The notes beneath the pieces were generated by a model. The model was not told the origin of the DNA. It saw only the letters and a list, made by a program, of their open reading frames with translations, and did not search any database. 64,000 nt of DNA from Radiobacillus deserti (lineage in GTDB: Bacteria > Bacillota > Bacilli > Bacillales > Amphibacillaceae), in contig NZ_CP041666.1 of assembly GCF_007301515.1 (NCBI RefSeq), positions 1,612,001 through 1,676,000 of the forward strand, written 5' to 3'. Made by a program: the position numbers and the translations under genes. Every line of letters starts with the position of its first letter. Position 1 is the first letter of the stretch. Positions 1-8,978 of the stretch are shown piece after piece.

Positions 1-1559
1 AGTTCTTTAATGATGGATCTGTTGGTAGTGGGTTTGATTTACCAGATAAAGACTGTCCAAATTGTGGAAGCAGCTTGAGAAAGGACGGTCAAGATATTCC
101 ATTTGAAACATTCCTTGGATTTAAAGGGGACAAGGTACCCGATATCGATTTGAACTTCTCAGGGGAATATCAGCCTAGAGCACACAACTACACAAAGGTT
201 CTATTTGGCGAAGACAATGTGTATCGAGCCGGAACTATTGGTACGGTAGCTGAAAAAACAGCGTATGGGTATGTAAAAGGCTACGCGAGTGACCACCAGC
301 TACAAGTGAAAAGTGCAGAGATTGATCGTTTAGTTCAGGGGTGTACAGGTGTAAAACGGACAACGGGACAACACCCAGGGGGAATCATCGTTGTTCCAGA
401 TGATAAAGAAATATATGATTTTACGCCAATTCAGTTTCCAGCAGATGATCGGAATTCAGAATGGAAAACGACACACTTTGACTTCCACTCTATTCACGAT
501 AATTTGCTGAAGCTTGATATACTAGGACACGATGATCCGACTGTGATTAGAATGCTTCAGGACTTAAGTGGAATTGATCCAAAGACGATTCCAACAGACG
601 ACAAAGAAACGATGAAAATATTTTCTGGAACAGAGTCATTAGGGGTTAGTCCAGAACAAATTATGTGTAAAACCGGGACACTAGGTGTACCGGAATTCGG
701 TACCCGATTCGTGCGGCAAATGTTAGAGGATACAAGTCCCAAAACGTTTGCTGAGCTTGTTATTATATCCGGCCTATCTCATGGTACAGATGTATGGTTA
801 GGAAATGCACAGGAATTAATTAACCAGGGCATTTGTGAACTACCTGATGTAATTGGGTGTCGGGATGATATCATGGTGTATTTAATGCACAAAGGATTAG
901 ATGCTTCTCTTGCCTTCAAGATTATGGAGTTTGTTCGGAAAGGGAAAGGACTTCAAGACGAGTGGATTGAAGAAATGAAAAAGCATGATGTTCCTGATTG
1001 GTATATTGATTCCTGTAAGAAGATTAAATATATGTTCCCAAAAGCGCACGCGGCTGCTTATGTTCTAATGGCTGTTCGTATCGCTTACTTCAAAGTTCAC
1101 TACCCAATCTTTTTCTACGCAGCTTATTTTTCGGTGCGTGCAGATGACTTTGATTTAAATGTTATGGTTAAAGGTTCTCAAGAAATTCGCAAACGCATTG
1201 AAGAAATACAATCTAAAGGGAACGATGCATCTCCGAAAGAAAAGAACTTGTTAACCGTATTAGAAATTGCATTGGAAATGAATGAGCGTGGTTTTTCTTT
1301 CCAAAGAGTAGATTTATATAAATCTAGCGCCACGGATTTCATTGTGGACGGAAATACACTCATTCCTCCATTCAACGCGGTAGATGGTTTAGGAACGAAT
1401 GCTGCTTTAAATATCGTGAAAGCTAGAGAAGAAGGAGAGTTCCTATCTAAAGAAGATCTAAGGGAACGAAGTAAGATTTCAAAAACCGTTTTAGAATATT
1501 TGGATCAACATGGATGCCTAGAAGGAATGGCGGATGCAAACCAGCTGTCTCTTTTCTAA
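1..1559 (+). CDS. polC: DNA polymerase III PolC, C-terminal part (5' end outside window)
   Basis: This is the last ~518 residues of PolC, the Gram-positive replicative polymerase. The frame is open from base 3 at the window edge, so the OB, PHP and exonuclease parts lie upstream. A methionine at base 75 is internal, not a start. Visible are a CPNCG zinc-knuckle element just before it, the palm motif KVPDIDLNFSGEYQ, the TTGQHPGGIIVVP stretch, and YMFPKAHAAAYVLMAVR in the fingers. The protein ends ANQLSLF, which is the family's sliding-clamp binding motif (QLSLF). The gene is followed by a promoter and hairpins and then by rimP, as in B. subtilis. The sequence is intact to the stop codon. Confidence 0.97.
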   Translation, partial: FFNDGSVGSGFDLPDKDCPNCGSSLRKDGQDIPFETFLGFKGDKVPDIDLNFSGEYQPRAHNYTKVLFGEDNVYRAGTIGTVAEKTAYGYVKGYASDHQLQVKSAEIDRLVQGCTGVKRTTGQHPGGIIVVPDDKEIYDFTPIQFPADDRNSEWKTTHFDFHSIHDNLLKLDILGHDDPTVIRMLQDLSGIDPKTIPTDDKETMKIFSGTESLGVSPEQIMCKTGTLGVPEFGTRFVRQMLEDTSPKTFAELVIISGLSHGTDVWLGNAQELINQGICELPDVIGCRDDIMVYLMHKGLDASLAFKIMEFVRKGKGLQDEWIEEMKKHDVPDWYIDSCKKIKYMFPKAHAAAYVLMAVRIAYFKVHYPIFFYAAYFSVRADDFDLNVMVKGSQEIRKRIEEIQSKGNDASPKEKNLLTVLEIALEMNERGFSFQRVDLYKSSATDFIVDGNTLIPPFNAVDGLGTNAALNIVKAREEGEFLSKEDLRERSKISKTVLEYLDQHGCLEGMADANQLSLF

Positions 1560-1578
1560 GGCTTGGAGATGGCGATTC

Positions 1579-1607
1579 TTGCATTAAATTTCTAATTATG
1601 GTATATT
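1579..1607 (+). promoter_or_regulatory. SigA-type promoter upstream of rimP-nusA operon
   Basis: TTGCAT (1579-1584), a 17-bp spacer and TATATT (1602-1607) preceded by TGG form a good extended -10 promoter. It starts just after polC and would give a leader of about 250 nt for rimP. No mapping data are available. Confidence 0.6.
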
Positions 1608-1635
1608 CGTAGAGGAAAGTAATGATACGTTTGAA

Positions 1636-1662
1636 GAAAGAGTGGGTAAACCCCACTCTTTC
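1636..1662 (+). terminator. Hairpin in polC-rimP gap (polC terminator or attenuator)
   Basis: A perfect 11-bp stem, GAAAGAGTGGG / CCCACTCTTTC, with a 5-nt loop is followed by a short T-rich stretch. It lies about 20-30 nt downstream of the predicted transcription start at ~1614, so it could end polC transcripts and also attenuate the new rimP-nusA transcript. Confidence 0.6.
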
Positions 1663-1730
1663 TTTCATACTTCTTTCTTTTTGCACCGGAGTGAAAGTAA
1701 CCCTGTAATGTGATAATGGTTGCTCAAATG

Positions 1731-1754
1731 ATCCCTTGCCTGTTGGCAGGGGAT
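1731..1754 (+). other. Second hairpin in the rimP leader
   Basis: ATCCCTTGCC and GGCAGGGGAT form a 10-bp stem with one G-U pair and a 4-nt loop, followed by only a weak T run. It is a possible second leader element. The rest of the 306-bp polC-rimP gap shows no coding signal. Confidence 0.4.
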
Positions 1755-1866
1755 TTATACTGATAAATGAATTTTTCATTTTCGAGCAAACTATTCCTAC
1801 TAACGACATGATGATTCAGGGAGACTAGAACAATCTTCTAGAGATATTCATAAAGGAGGGATTAGG

Positions 1867-2340
1867 TTGAGTGCAAAGGTAACAGAAATTACAGAAGAGT
1901 TAGTTCGACCGATTTTGATGGATTTACAACTAGATCTTGTAGACATTGAATTTGAAAAAGAAGGAAAGAACTGGTTTCTTCGAGTATTTGTCGATAAACC
2001 AGGTGGCGTAGACATCGAAGAATGCGGGCAAGTCTCTGAACAGTTAAGTGAAAAACTAGATGCAGAGGATCCGGTAACCGTCCCTTACTTTTTAGAGGTC
2101 TCATCACCAGGTGCTGAACGTCCTTTAAAAACAGTAGAAGACATAAAGAAAAATGTAGACAAAAACGTCCATGTAAAGCTTTATGAAAAAATGGATGGAG
2201 AAAAAGAATTTGAAGGGGTTTTAAAATCCTTTGAAGAAGATGTCATTACGCTTGAGATACGAATCAAAAGTCGTAAAAAAGAGATTCAGCTACCATATGA
2301 TAAAGTAGCCAAAATACGACTGGCGGTTACTTTTAATTAA
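1867..2340 (+). CDS. rimP: Ribosome maturation factor RimP
   Basis: RimP (YlxS) is a cytoplasmic factor needed for 30S subunit maturation. The TTG start at 1867 is fixed by a strong AAAGGAGGG site just upstream. The 157-aa product has the usual length: an N-terminal alpha/beta domain (LVDIEFEKEGKNWFLRVF, then GGVDIEECGQVSEQL; SSPGAERPL about residue 80) and a C-terminal Sm-like barrel of about 70 residues. It is the first gene of the nusA-infB operon and is separated from nusA by 13 bp. The leader holds a promoter and hairpins, so it may be attenuated. Confidence 0.95.
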   Translation: MSAKVTEITEELVRPILMDLQLDLVDIEFEKEGKNWFLRVFVDKPGGVDIEECGQVSEQLSEKLDAEDPVTVPYFLEVSSPGAERPLKTVEDIKKNVDKNVHVKLYEKMDGEKEFEGVLKSFEEDVITLEIRIKSRKKEIQLPYDKVAKIRLAVTFN

Positions 2341-2353
2341 AGGGGGATAAAAC

Positions 2354-3460
2354 GTGAGCAGTGAGCTTTTTGATGCGATACATTATTTAGAAAAGGAAAA
2401 GGGAATCAATAAAGAGGTTCTCATGGAAGCGCTAGAGGCTGCTTTGATATCTGCTTACAAAAAGAACTTTAAATCTGCTACGAATGTTCGTGTAGATTTA
2501 AATGAACAAACAGGAAGTATGCATGTGTTTGCTAGAAAGGAAATTGTGGAGGAAGTACTAGATCCTCAACAAGAGTTGTCTCTCGAGGAAGCGAAATCCA
2601 TTAGTCCTAACTATGAGGTTGGGGATATTGTGGAGCTTGAAGTTACACCAAAGGATTTTGGACGAATCGCAGCACAAGCAGCAAAGCAAGTCGTAACACA
2701 ACGTGTTCGTGAAGCAGAACGTGGAGTTATTTTCAGTGAATATATCGATCGTGAAGAAGATGTCATGACTGGAATTATTCAACGGAAGGATCCACGCTTT
2801 GTCTATGTAAACCTAGGCAAAATTGAAGCTCGTCTCCCAGAAGGGGAGCAAATTCCTACTGAGCAATATGAAGTACATGACCGTATTAAAGTTTTTGTGA
2901 CGAAGGTAGAAAACACGAATAAGGGACCACAAATTTTTATTTCACGAACTCATCCAGGTTTACTAAAGCGCTTGTTTGAAATGGAAGTACCGGAAATCTA
3001 TGATGGTACTGTTGAAATCCGTTCTGTGGCTCGTGAGGCAGGAGATCGCTCTAAGATTTCAGTGTATGCTGCAGATCCAGAAGTTGATCCGGTTGGCTCC
3101 TGTGTTGGGCAACGTGGGCAACGTGTTCAAACGATTGTCAATGAGTTAAATGGTGAAAAAATTGACATAGTCGAGTGGTCAGAGGATCCTGTTGTCTATG
3201 TTTCTAATGCATTAAGCCCATCTAAGGTTGTAGATGTACTTGTAGACGAAGAAGCAAAAGCGACGACCGTTATTGTGCCGGACTACCAGTTATCGCTTGC
3301 AATCGGAAAGCGAGGCCAAAATGCTCGATTAGCGGCTAAATTAACCGGTTGGAAAATTGATATAAAGAGTGAATCAGAAGCGCGTGAAGAAGGCATTCTA
3401 ACAGAAACAAATGAGGTTAGTGAATCTTATTCTGAAGTAGATGAAGATCTTTTCGAATAG
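2354..3460 (+). CDS. nusA: Transcription termination/antitermination factor NusA
   Basis: NusA binds RNA polymerase and nascent RNA and modulates pausing and termination. The GTG start at 2354 follows AAAGGGGGATAAAAC. The 368-aa protein shows the expected order: an N-terminal polymerase-binding domain (1-~125), an S1 domain (~135-200), KH1 with VGQRGQRVQTI (~250) and KH2 with AIGKRGQNARLAAK (~320). It has a short acidic C-terminal tail (SESYSEVDEDLFE) and lacks the C-terminal repeats of E. coli NusA, as is normal for Firmicutes. It sits between rimP and rnpM. Confidence 0.97.
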   Translation: MSSELFDAIHYLEKEKGINKEVLMEALEAALISAYKKNFKSATNVRVDLNEQTGSMHVFARKEIVEEVLDPQQELSLEEAKSISPNYEVGDIVELEVTPKDFGRIAAQAAKQVVTQRVREAERGVIFSEYIDREEDVMTGIIQRKDPRFVYVNLGKIEARLPEGEQIPTEQYEVHDRIKVFVTKVENTNKGPQIFISRTHPGLLKRLFEMEVPEIYDGTVEIRSVAREAGDRSKISVYAADPEVDPVGSCVGQRGQRVQTIVNELNGEKIDIVEWSEDPVVYVSNALSPSKVVDVLVDEEAKATTVIVPDYQLSLAIGKRGQNARLAAKLTGWKIDIKSESEAREEGILTETNEVSESYSEVDEDLFE

Positions 3461-3472
3461 GAGGTAGGTGTC

Positions 3473-3751
3473 ATGGCAGGTAACAGAAAAGTTCCGTTAA
3501 GAAAATGTGTGGTAACACAAGAAATGAAGCCAAAAAGAGAACTAATACGAGTTGTTCGTAATAAAGAAGGGGAAGTTTTTGTGGATCCTACGGGAAAGAA
3601 GAATGGAAGAGGTGCCTATATCTCTAAAGATTCGGCTACCGTGGATCGTGCGAAAAAAACAGGTATTCTTAGCCGGCATTTAAATGCGGAAGTACCAGAT
3701 TCTATTTACGAACAATTAATAGCTGTTATAGAAGGTAAGAAAATTGAGTAA
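3473..3751 (+). CDS. rnpM: RNase P modulator RnpM (YlxR)
   Basis: A small basic RNA-binding protein of the YlxR family. In B. subtilis it was recently linked to binding RNase P RNA and modulating its activity. The ATG start has a GGAGGTAGGTGTC site. The 92-aa product carries the family hallmarks RKCVVTQEMKPKRELIRVVR and the GRGAYIS motif near residue 45. It lies 12 bp after nusA, and its end overlaps the start of ylxQ by 8 bp, so the two are probably translationally coupled. The function is taken from the family, not from this sequence. Confidence 0.9.
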   Translation: MAGNRKVPLRKCVVTQEMKPKRELIRVVRNKEGEVFVDPTGKKNGRGAYISKDSATVDRAKKTGILSRHLNAEVPDSIYEQLIAVIEGKKIE

Positions 3752-4061
3752 AGATTATCTGAATTTATTAGGGCTTGCTTATCGTGCCAAAAAGTGTACG
3801 TTGGGAGAGGAGTCTATCATTCGTGATATTCAGAAAAACAAGGCGAAGCTAGTGCTCTTGGCCAATGATATTGGACAACAAACAAAGAAGAAAATGACGG
3901 ACAAATGTACGTTTTATAAGATTCCTTGGAGAGTTGTCGATAATCGAGATACTTTATCTCATGCCTTAGGAAAATCCTCAGGCAGAGTGGCTGTAGCAAT
4001 ACTAGATGAAGGGTTCGCCAATAAGTTAACATCGTTACTCGATGAATCTATTCGGGGGTGA
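3744..4061 (+). CDS. rplGB: L7Ae-family RNA-binding protein YlxQ
   Basis: A small (105 aa) ribosomal L7Ae/L30e/S12e-family protein. These bind kink-turn RNA, although the cellular target of YlxQ is not settled. The TTG start at 3744 overlaps the end of rnpM. The fold signature is visible: LLGLAYRAKKCTLGE at the N terminus, KAKLVLLANDIG in the middle and GRVAVAILDEGFANKL near the C terminus. It sits just before infB, as in B. subtilis. The stop is 4 bp before the infB start. Confidence 0.88.
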   Translation: MSKDYLNLLGLAYRAKKCTLGEESIIRDIQKNKAKLVLLANDIGQQTKKKMTDKCTFYKIPWRVVDNRDTLSHALGKSSGRVAVAILDEGFANKLTSLLDESIRG

Positions 4062-4065
4062 ACGT

Positions 4066-6192
4066 ATGAGTAAAATGCGCGTATATGAATATGCGAAAGA
4101 AGTTAATGCATCAAGTAAACAAATTATAAATAAATTAAAAGAATTAAATGTGGACGTGACGAATCACATGTCTACGATTTCTGATGATACAAGAGTAGAA
4201 TTGGATAAAGTTTTTAAACCATCAAAGCAAGAGGAAAAGCCAAAGCAGGAAAAAGCAACAACTTCTTCAGCAAATCAGAATAAGAAGAAGGAAGCAAAAC
4301 CAGCTTCAAAACCGGCTGCTAATCCTTCCAATACCGACCAGAACCATAAGCAAAAAGGCAAGAAGAAAAAGAACCGTAATAAAGGAAATCAAAGAAATAA
4401 CGATGCGGCTCAAAGCCAAAACCAGAAGCCGCAAGATACACCTGGAAAAATTACGTTCTCAAATACTTTAACTGTGGATGAACTTGCTCAAAAGTTAAAT
4501 AAAGAAGCAACAGAACTTATTAAGAAACTCATGTTTCTTGGGGTCATGGCGACGAAGAACCAAGATCTTGATGAAGCTTCTATTGAACTAATTTGTGAAG
4601 AATACGGTGTGGAAGTAGAGAAAGTTGTGGAACTGGATGAAACCGATCTGGATAACTTCAAAGAAGAGGATAAGCCGGAAGATCTAGTAGAACGTCCAGC
4701 AGTTGTTACTATTATGGGGCACGTTGACCATGGTAAAACAACACTGTTAGATTCCATTCGTAATACGAAAGTTACCGAAGGCGAAGCTGGCGGAATCACA
4801 CAGCATATTGGAGCTTACCAAATCGAAGAAAACGGAAAGAAAATTACATTCCTCGATACGCCAGGTCACGCAGCCTTTACAAGTATGCGTTCACGCGGTG
4901 CACAAGTTACGGATATTGCAATTCTTGTGGTTGCTGCTGATGATGGGGTTATGCCACAAACGGTCGAAGCGATTAACCATGCGAAAGCCGCTGAGGTGCC
5001 AATTATTATAGCTGTAAACAAAATGGATAAAGAGGGTGCAAACCCTGACCGTGTAATGCAAGAACTTACAGAACACGGGCTAGTTCCAGAAGACTGGGGC
5101 GGAGAAACCATCTTCGTTCAACTTTCTGCTATTAAACGGGAAGGTATTGATGATTTATTAGAAATGATTCTACTTGTATCAGAAGTAGAGGAATTAAAAG
5201 CGAATCCAAATCGCAATGCAACTGGTACGGTAATCGAAGCACAATTAGATAAAGGCCGAGGATCTGTTGCCACATTACTTGTACAAAATGGAACGCTTCA
5301 TGTCGGGGATCCAATTGTTGTTGGAAATACGTTCGGTCGAGTACGTGCTATGGTTAATGATTTAGGACGTAGAGTAAAAACAGCAGGTCCATCCACTCCT
5401 GTAGAGGTTACTGGATTAAATGACGTACCTCAAGCAGGTGACCAATTTATCGTTTTTGATGATGAGAAGAAAGCTCGCCAAATCGGGGAAGCTCGTCAGC
5501 AAAAACAAATTGAAGCGAACCGAAGTGATAAAGTAAAAGTAAGCCTTGATGATTTATTTGAACAAATTAAACAAGGTGATGTAAAAGAAATTAACTTGAT
5601 TGTAAAAGCGGACGTTCAAGGTTCCGTGGAAGCAATGGCATCCTCTCTCGAAAAAATCGACGTAGAAGGTGTGAAGGTTCGTATTATTCACACTGGTGTT
5701 GGTGCTATTACAGAATCTGATATCATTTTAGCCTCTGCTTCTAACGCAATTGTAATTGGCTTCAATGTACGTCCAGATGTTAATGCAAAAAAAGCGGCGG
5801 AATCCGAAAAGGTAGATGTTCGTTTACACCGTGTTATATATAAAGTGATTGAAGAAATTGAATCTGCTATGAAAGGAATGCTTGATCCTGAGTTTGAAGA
5901 AAAAGTAATCGGTCAAGCAGAAGTACGTGAAATCTTTAAAGTATCTCGTATCGGTACAATTGCAGGTTCCTATGTAACAGATGGAAAAATCACTCGTGAT
6001 TCAGGTGTTCGTGTTATCCGTGATGGTATCGTTATCTATGAAGGCGAAATTGATACGTTAAAACGTTTCAAGGATGATGTAAAAGAAGTCGCACAAGGTT
6101 ATGAGTGTGGAATAACGGTGGAGAAGTTTAACGATATTAAAGAAGGTGACGTATTTGAAGCATACGTCATGGAAGAAATCAAACGAGTATGA
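4066..6192 (+). CDS. infB: Translation initiation factor IF-2
   Basis: IF-2 is the GTPase that places initiator tRNA on the 30S subunit. I choose ATG 4066 (MSKMRVYEYAK), which has a GGGGGTG site 5 bases upstream; the frame is open 24 bases further 5' but overlaps ylxQ. The product is 708 aa. It has an N-terminal three-helix domain (1-~55), a low-complexity Lys/Gln/Asn linker (~55-135), the IF2_N domain, then a G domain with GHVDHGKTT (~217), DTPGHAAF and NKMD, and C-terminal beta-barrel/C1-C2 domains. The last 4 bases overlap ylxP. Confidence 0.98.
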   Translation: MSKMRVYEYAKEVNASSKQIINKLKELNVDVTNHMSTISDDTRVELDKVFKPSKQEEKPKQEKATTSSANQNKKKEAKPASKPAANPSNTDQNHKQKGKKKKNRNKGNQRNNDAAQSQNQKPQDTPGKITFSNTLTVDELAQKLNKEATELIKKLMFLGVMATKNQDLDEASIELICEEYGVEVEKVVELDETDLDNFKEEDKPEDLVERPAVVTIMGHVDHGKTTLLDSIRNTKVTEGEAGGITQHIGAYQIEENGKKITFLDTPGHAAFTSMRSRGAQVTDIAILVVAADDGVMPQTVEAINHAKAAEVPIIIAVNKMDKEGANPDRVMQELTEHGLVPEDWGGETIFVQLSAIKREGIDDLLEMILLVSEVEELKANPNRNATGTVIEAQLDKGRGSVATLLVQNGTLHVGDPIVVGNTFGRVRAMVNDLGRRVKTAGPSTPVEVTGLNDVPQAGDQFIVFDDEKKARQIGEARQQKQIEANRSDKVKVSLDDLFEQIKQGDVKEINLIVKADVQGSVEAMASSLEKIDVEGVKVRIIHTGVGAITESDIILASASNAIVIGFNVRPDVNAKKAAESEKVDVRLHRVIYKVIEEIESAMKGMLDPEFEEKVIGQAEVREIFKVSRIGTIAGSYVTDGKITRDSGVRVIRDGIVIYEGEIDTLKRFKDDVKEVAQGYECGITVEKFNDIKEGDVFEAYVMEEIKRV

Positions 6193-6467
6193 TCGCATAT
6201 GCCGAGGTAGAGTGTCATATTTACGACACTCAATCCTTGAAACAAAAGCGCTCTGTTCTAAAGCGAATCATAGCAAGATTAAAAAAGGATTATAATATAG
6301 CTGTAAGTGAAATGGACCATCAAGATCTGTGGCAGCGCACAGTTCTTGGATTGGTCACGATTTCATCGGATCGAGTCACAGCGGAAAGAACGATCCAGCA
6401 AGCACTAGCATGGATTGATTCGTTTCCAGAAATAGAACGAGCAACGACAAATGTTGAATGGCTTTAA
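6189..6467 (+). CDS. ylxP: DUF503 family protein YlxP
   Basis: A 92-aa conserved protein found between infB and rbfA in most Bacilli (DUF503). Its role is not established, though its position suggests ribosome or RNA metabolism. The family pattern is visible: YAEVECHIYDTQSLKQKRSV at the N terminus and ISSDRVTAERTIQQAL in the middle. The ATG start overlaps the infB stop (ATGA), which indicates translational coupling. Confidence 0.9.
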   Translation: MIAYAEVECHIYDTQSLKQKRSVLKRIIARLKKDYNIAVSEMDHQDLWQRTVLGLVTISSDRVTAERTIQQALAWIDSFPEIERATTNVEWL

Positions 6468-6536
6468 CAGATAGCGATACAATAAGTGTGTGGTTTTCTA
6501 TAGAGCATTCCCTCATGATAAGAGAGGTGATCGTTT

Positions 6537-6887
6537 ATGAGTGATTTGCGTGCAACTAGAGTTGGAGAGCAAATGAAAAAAGAGCTTGGCGATATAATTA
6601 GTCGAAAGATTAAGGATCCAAGAGTCGGTTTTGTTACGGTAACGGATGTTGAGGTTACCGGAGATCTCCAACAAGCCAAAGTGTACATCTCTGTTTTAGG
6701 AGAGAATAAACAAAAACAAGATACACTTGTAGGACTTGCAAAAGCTAAAGGGTTTATCCGTTCCGAAATTGGAAAAAGGATTCGCCTTCGTAAAACACCA
6801 GAACTTATTTTTGAGTTTGACGAAGCGATTGAACAAGGAAATCGTATTGAGCATATCCTTCGCGAGTTAAACGACAATAAGGAATAG
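6537..6887 (+). CDS. rbfA: 30S ribosome-binding factor RbfA
   Basis: RbfA is a cold-shock ribosome assembly factor that binds the 16S rRNA 5' helix region of the 30S subunit. The 116-aa protein has the type II KH-like fold signature: MSDLRATRVGEQMKKELG at the start, then DPRVGFVTVTDVEVTGDL and the AKVYISVLGE strand. The ATG has an AGAGAGGTGATC site. It is 69 bp after ylxP and is followed by a strong hairpin, so some transcripts probably end here and the rest read through into truB. Confidence 0.96.
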   Translation: MSDLRATRVGEQMKKELGDIISRKIKDPRVGFVTVTDVEVTGDLQQAKVYISVLGENKQKQDTLVGLAKAKGFIRSEIGKRIRLRKTPELIFEFDEAIEQGNRIEHILRELNDNKE

Positions 6888-6895
6888 GAATACTT

Positions 6896-6931
6896 GATAA
6901 AACCCTTGTACCCCATAACAAGGGTTTTATC
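6896..6931 (+). terminator. Hairpin between rbfA and truB
   Basis: A perfect 14-bp inverted repeat (GATAAAACCCTTGT / ACAAGGGTTTTATC) with an 8-nt loop, followed by TTTGTCC rather than a long T run. It probably acts as a partial terminator inside the operon. Confidence 0.65.
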
Positions 6932-6981
6932 TTTGTCCTATTAAGATAATAAATACTATAGCTTAGGAAGGAGGAGGCAAC

Positions 6982-7902
6982 GTGGATGGCATCTTACCAT
7001 TATGGAAACCAAAGGGCTGGACTTCACATGATTGTGTTATGAAAATGAGAAGGCTTTTTGGAACAAAAAAAGTCGGACATACTGGAACATTAGACCCTGA
7101 CGTGGAAGGTGTGCTGCCAATTTGTATTGGACGAGCAACAAAAATTGTTCCATTTCTAACGGATACAAAAAAAACATATGAAGCAGAGCTTTTACTAGGT
7201 TTTTCTACAGAAACGGAAGATAGTTCTGGTAAGCTGGTGGAGAGAAAAGGTGTGACAGAGCCTGTATCGGACGAACGTATTCTTCAAGCTTTACGCACCT
7301 TTAAAGGCGAAATCGAACAAGTGCCACCTATGTATTCGGCAGTCAAAGTGAATGGCAAAAAGCTATATGAATACGCGAGAGAAGGAAAATTAGTAGAGCG
7401 TCCTATTAGACATGTGCAAATCTATGACATACAGTATAAAAGGGAACAGACTTCTTTTGATGAAAACAATCAAACCCAGCGTATTTCCTTGAACATCATT
7501 TGTTCAAAAGGTACATACATACGAACACTATGTGTTGATATTGGAAAGACACTTGGTTTTCCCGCACATATGTCTCATCTTGTTCGTACAGCTACAGGCT
7601 CATTTACTACTCCAGATACATGTACCATCGAAGAATGTGAGGAAGCCGTTGCTGCTGGTGAAAAGGAAGCGTTACTGGCACCGATACAAAAAGGTGTTGA
7701 CCATTTACCTGTTCTAGAAATAAACAAAGATGAAGTAGAAAAAATTTTGACAGGCCAAAAGCGGAAAAGACCTGATAATATTGTAGAGAATAAACCTTTT
7801 CGTGTGGAATACAAAGGTGAATTATTGGCTATATATCAAATACATCCAGACAAAACAGAAGAAATAAAACCTGTTCGTGTACTAAAACAGGGGGAAATGT
7901 AG
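6982..7902 (+). CDS. truB: tRNA pseudouridine(55) synthase TruB
   Basis: TruB makes pseudouridine 55 in the T loop of tRNAs. The GTG start at 6982 follows a very strong GGAAGGAGGAGG site. The 306-aa protein carries the catalytic loop GHTGTLDP with Asp38, the VPPMYSAVKVNGKKLYEYAR motif near residue 115 and the CSKGTYIRTL motif near residue 175. A C-terminal extension follows. It is immediately upstream of ribF (8 bp gap), the conserved Bacillus arrangement. Confidence 0.97.
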   Translation: MDGILPLWKPKGWTSHDCVMKMRRLFGTKKVGHTGTLDPDVEGVLPICIGRATKIVPFLTDTKKTYEAELLLGFSTETEDSSGKLVERKGVTEPVSDERILQALRTFKGEIEQVPPMYSAVKVNGKKLYEYAREGKLVERPIRHVQIYDIQYKREQTSFDENNQTQRISLNIICSKGTYIRTLCVDIGKTLGFPAHMSHLVRTATGSFTTPDTCTIEECEEAVAAGEKEALLAPIQKGVDHLPVLEINKDEVEKILTGQKRKRPDNIVENKPFRVEYKGELLAIYQIHPDKTEEIKPVRVLKQGEM

Positions 7903-7910
7903 GTGAATGC

Positions 7911-8855
7911 ATGAAGACGATAAGATTGTCCTATCCAGAGGTCATAGACCGTTCTGCAAATCCAGAGACGGTAGCTGCTATTGGTTTTTTTGATGGGATT
8001 CATAAAGGACATCAGCAATTAATTTGTACAGCTGTTGATACAGCAAAATACAGAGGGATGAAGAGTGCTGTCATTACTTTTTCCCCACATCCTAAGGTTG
8101 TTCTAAGAAAGGATCACCAGGTTGTAAGATACTTAACACCTATCAAGGAAAAAGAAGCAATTTTGGAACAGATGAATGTTGATTTTTTATATATCATTGA
8201 CTTTACAAAAGAGTTGTCAAAAGTGGCTCCTCAGGATTTTATCAATCATTATATAAAAGGGCTTAACATTCAACATTTAGTAGCTGGATTTGATTATAGC
8301 TATGGACATATGGGGAAAGGCTCCATGGCTACTATAGAAGAGCATGCTGCAGGAGATTTTACCTATACAGTTATCGACAAGGTGGAGCAGAATGGGGAGA
8401 AGGTTAGCTCTACTAGAATCCGTACATTGCTAGAAGAAGGAAAAATCGAGGAAGCGAATGATTTATTAGGAAGACCACTCATTGCAAGAGGAATAGTTGT
8501 AGACGGGGAAAAAAGAGGACGTCAACTTGGCTTTCCAACAGCAAATATCCGGGTATCAGATGACTATTTGCTACCAAAAACAGGGGTCTATGCTGTGACA
8601 GTAGTACACAATGGAAAGCGAGAAAAAGGGATGGCTAGCCTTGGCTACAACCCAACCTTTGACACCGTTCATGAAAGACCTCGTATTGAAGTGAATATTT
8701 TTGATTTTAATCAAGAGATTTATGGGCAAGAATTAGTAATAGAGTGGCGCTCTTTCCTTCGTGATGAAGAAAAGTATGACAATATTGAGGATTTAATCGC
8801 ACAAATCCATCAGGATGAGGAAATGAGTAGAAAGCTTCTAGCAACGACTTCATAG
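7911..8855 (+). CDS. ribF: Bifunctional riboflavin kinase / FAD synthetase
   Basis: RibF (RibC in B. subtilis nomenclature) phosphorylates riboflavin to FMN and adenylylates FMN to FAD. The 314-aa protein has both domains: the nucleotidyltransferase with GFFDGIHKGHQQLI (~residue 24) and SSTRIR (~165), then the riboflavin kinase with GRQLGFPTANI (~200) and a GVYAV strand. The ATG at 7911 follows truB by 8 bp. It is the last gene before the rpsO promoter and leader. Confidence 0.96.
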   Translation: MKTIRLSYPEVIDRSANPETVAAIGFFDGIHKGHQQLICTAVDTAKYRGMKSAVITFSPHPKVVLRKDHQVVRYLTPIKEKEAILEQMNVDFLYIIDFTKELSKVAPQDFINHYIKGLNIQHLVAGFDYSYGHMGKGSMATIEEHAAGDFTYTVIDKVEQNGEKVSSTRIRTLLEEGKIEEANDLLGRPLIARGIVVDGEKRGRQLGFPTANIRVSDDYLLPKTGVYAVTVVHNGKREKGMASLGYNPTFDTVHERPRIEVNIFDFNQEIYGQELVIEWRSFLRDEEKYDNIEDLIAQIHQDEEMSRKLLATTS

Positions 8856-8861
8856 AAAAAC

Positions 8862-8890
8862 TTGCATTTTTGTAAAAAAAGAGTTAATCT
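8862..8890 (+). promoter_or_regulatory. SigA-type promoter of rpsO
   Basis: TTGCAT (8862-8867), 17-bp spacer, TAATCT (8885-8890). The predicted start lies near 8897, giving an rpsO leader of about 80 nt. Confidence 0.6.
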
Positions 8891-8896
8891 GTATTA

Positions 8897-8978
8897 CGGA
8901 AACCTGCTCTTGGCATAACGAGACTCCGACGTTTGCTAGGAGTCAGGGGATGACACATAATATTAGGAGGTGAACAGG
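8897..8978 (+). promoter_or_regulatory. S15 leader RNA upstream of rpsO
   Basis: The leader contains the hairpin GACTCC (8922-8927) / GGAGTC (8939-8944) and flanking sequence able to form the multi-helix S15-binding structure described in Bacillales rpsO mRNAs. It ends in the AGGAGGTG ribosome binding site. Autogenous repression by S15 is inferred from the family. Confidence 0.55.

Noticed and set aside
1447..1809. 120-aa minus-strand reading frame across the end of polC
   Set aside because: It overlaps polC in antisense, has no ribosome binding site and covers two leader hairpins; it has no recognisable domain.
4808..5011. 67-aa plus-strand ORF inside infB
   Set aside because: Alternative frame of the IF-2 G domain, without a start signal.
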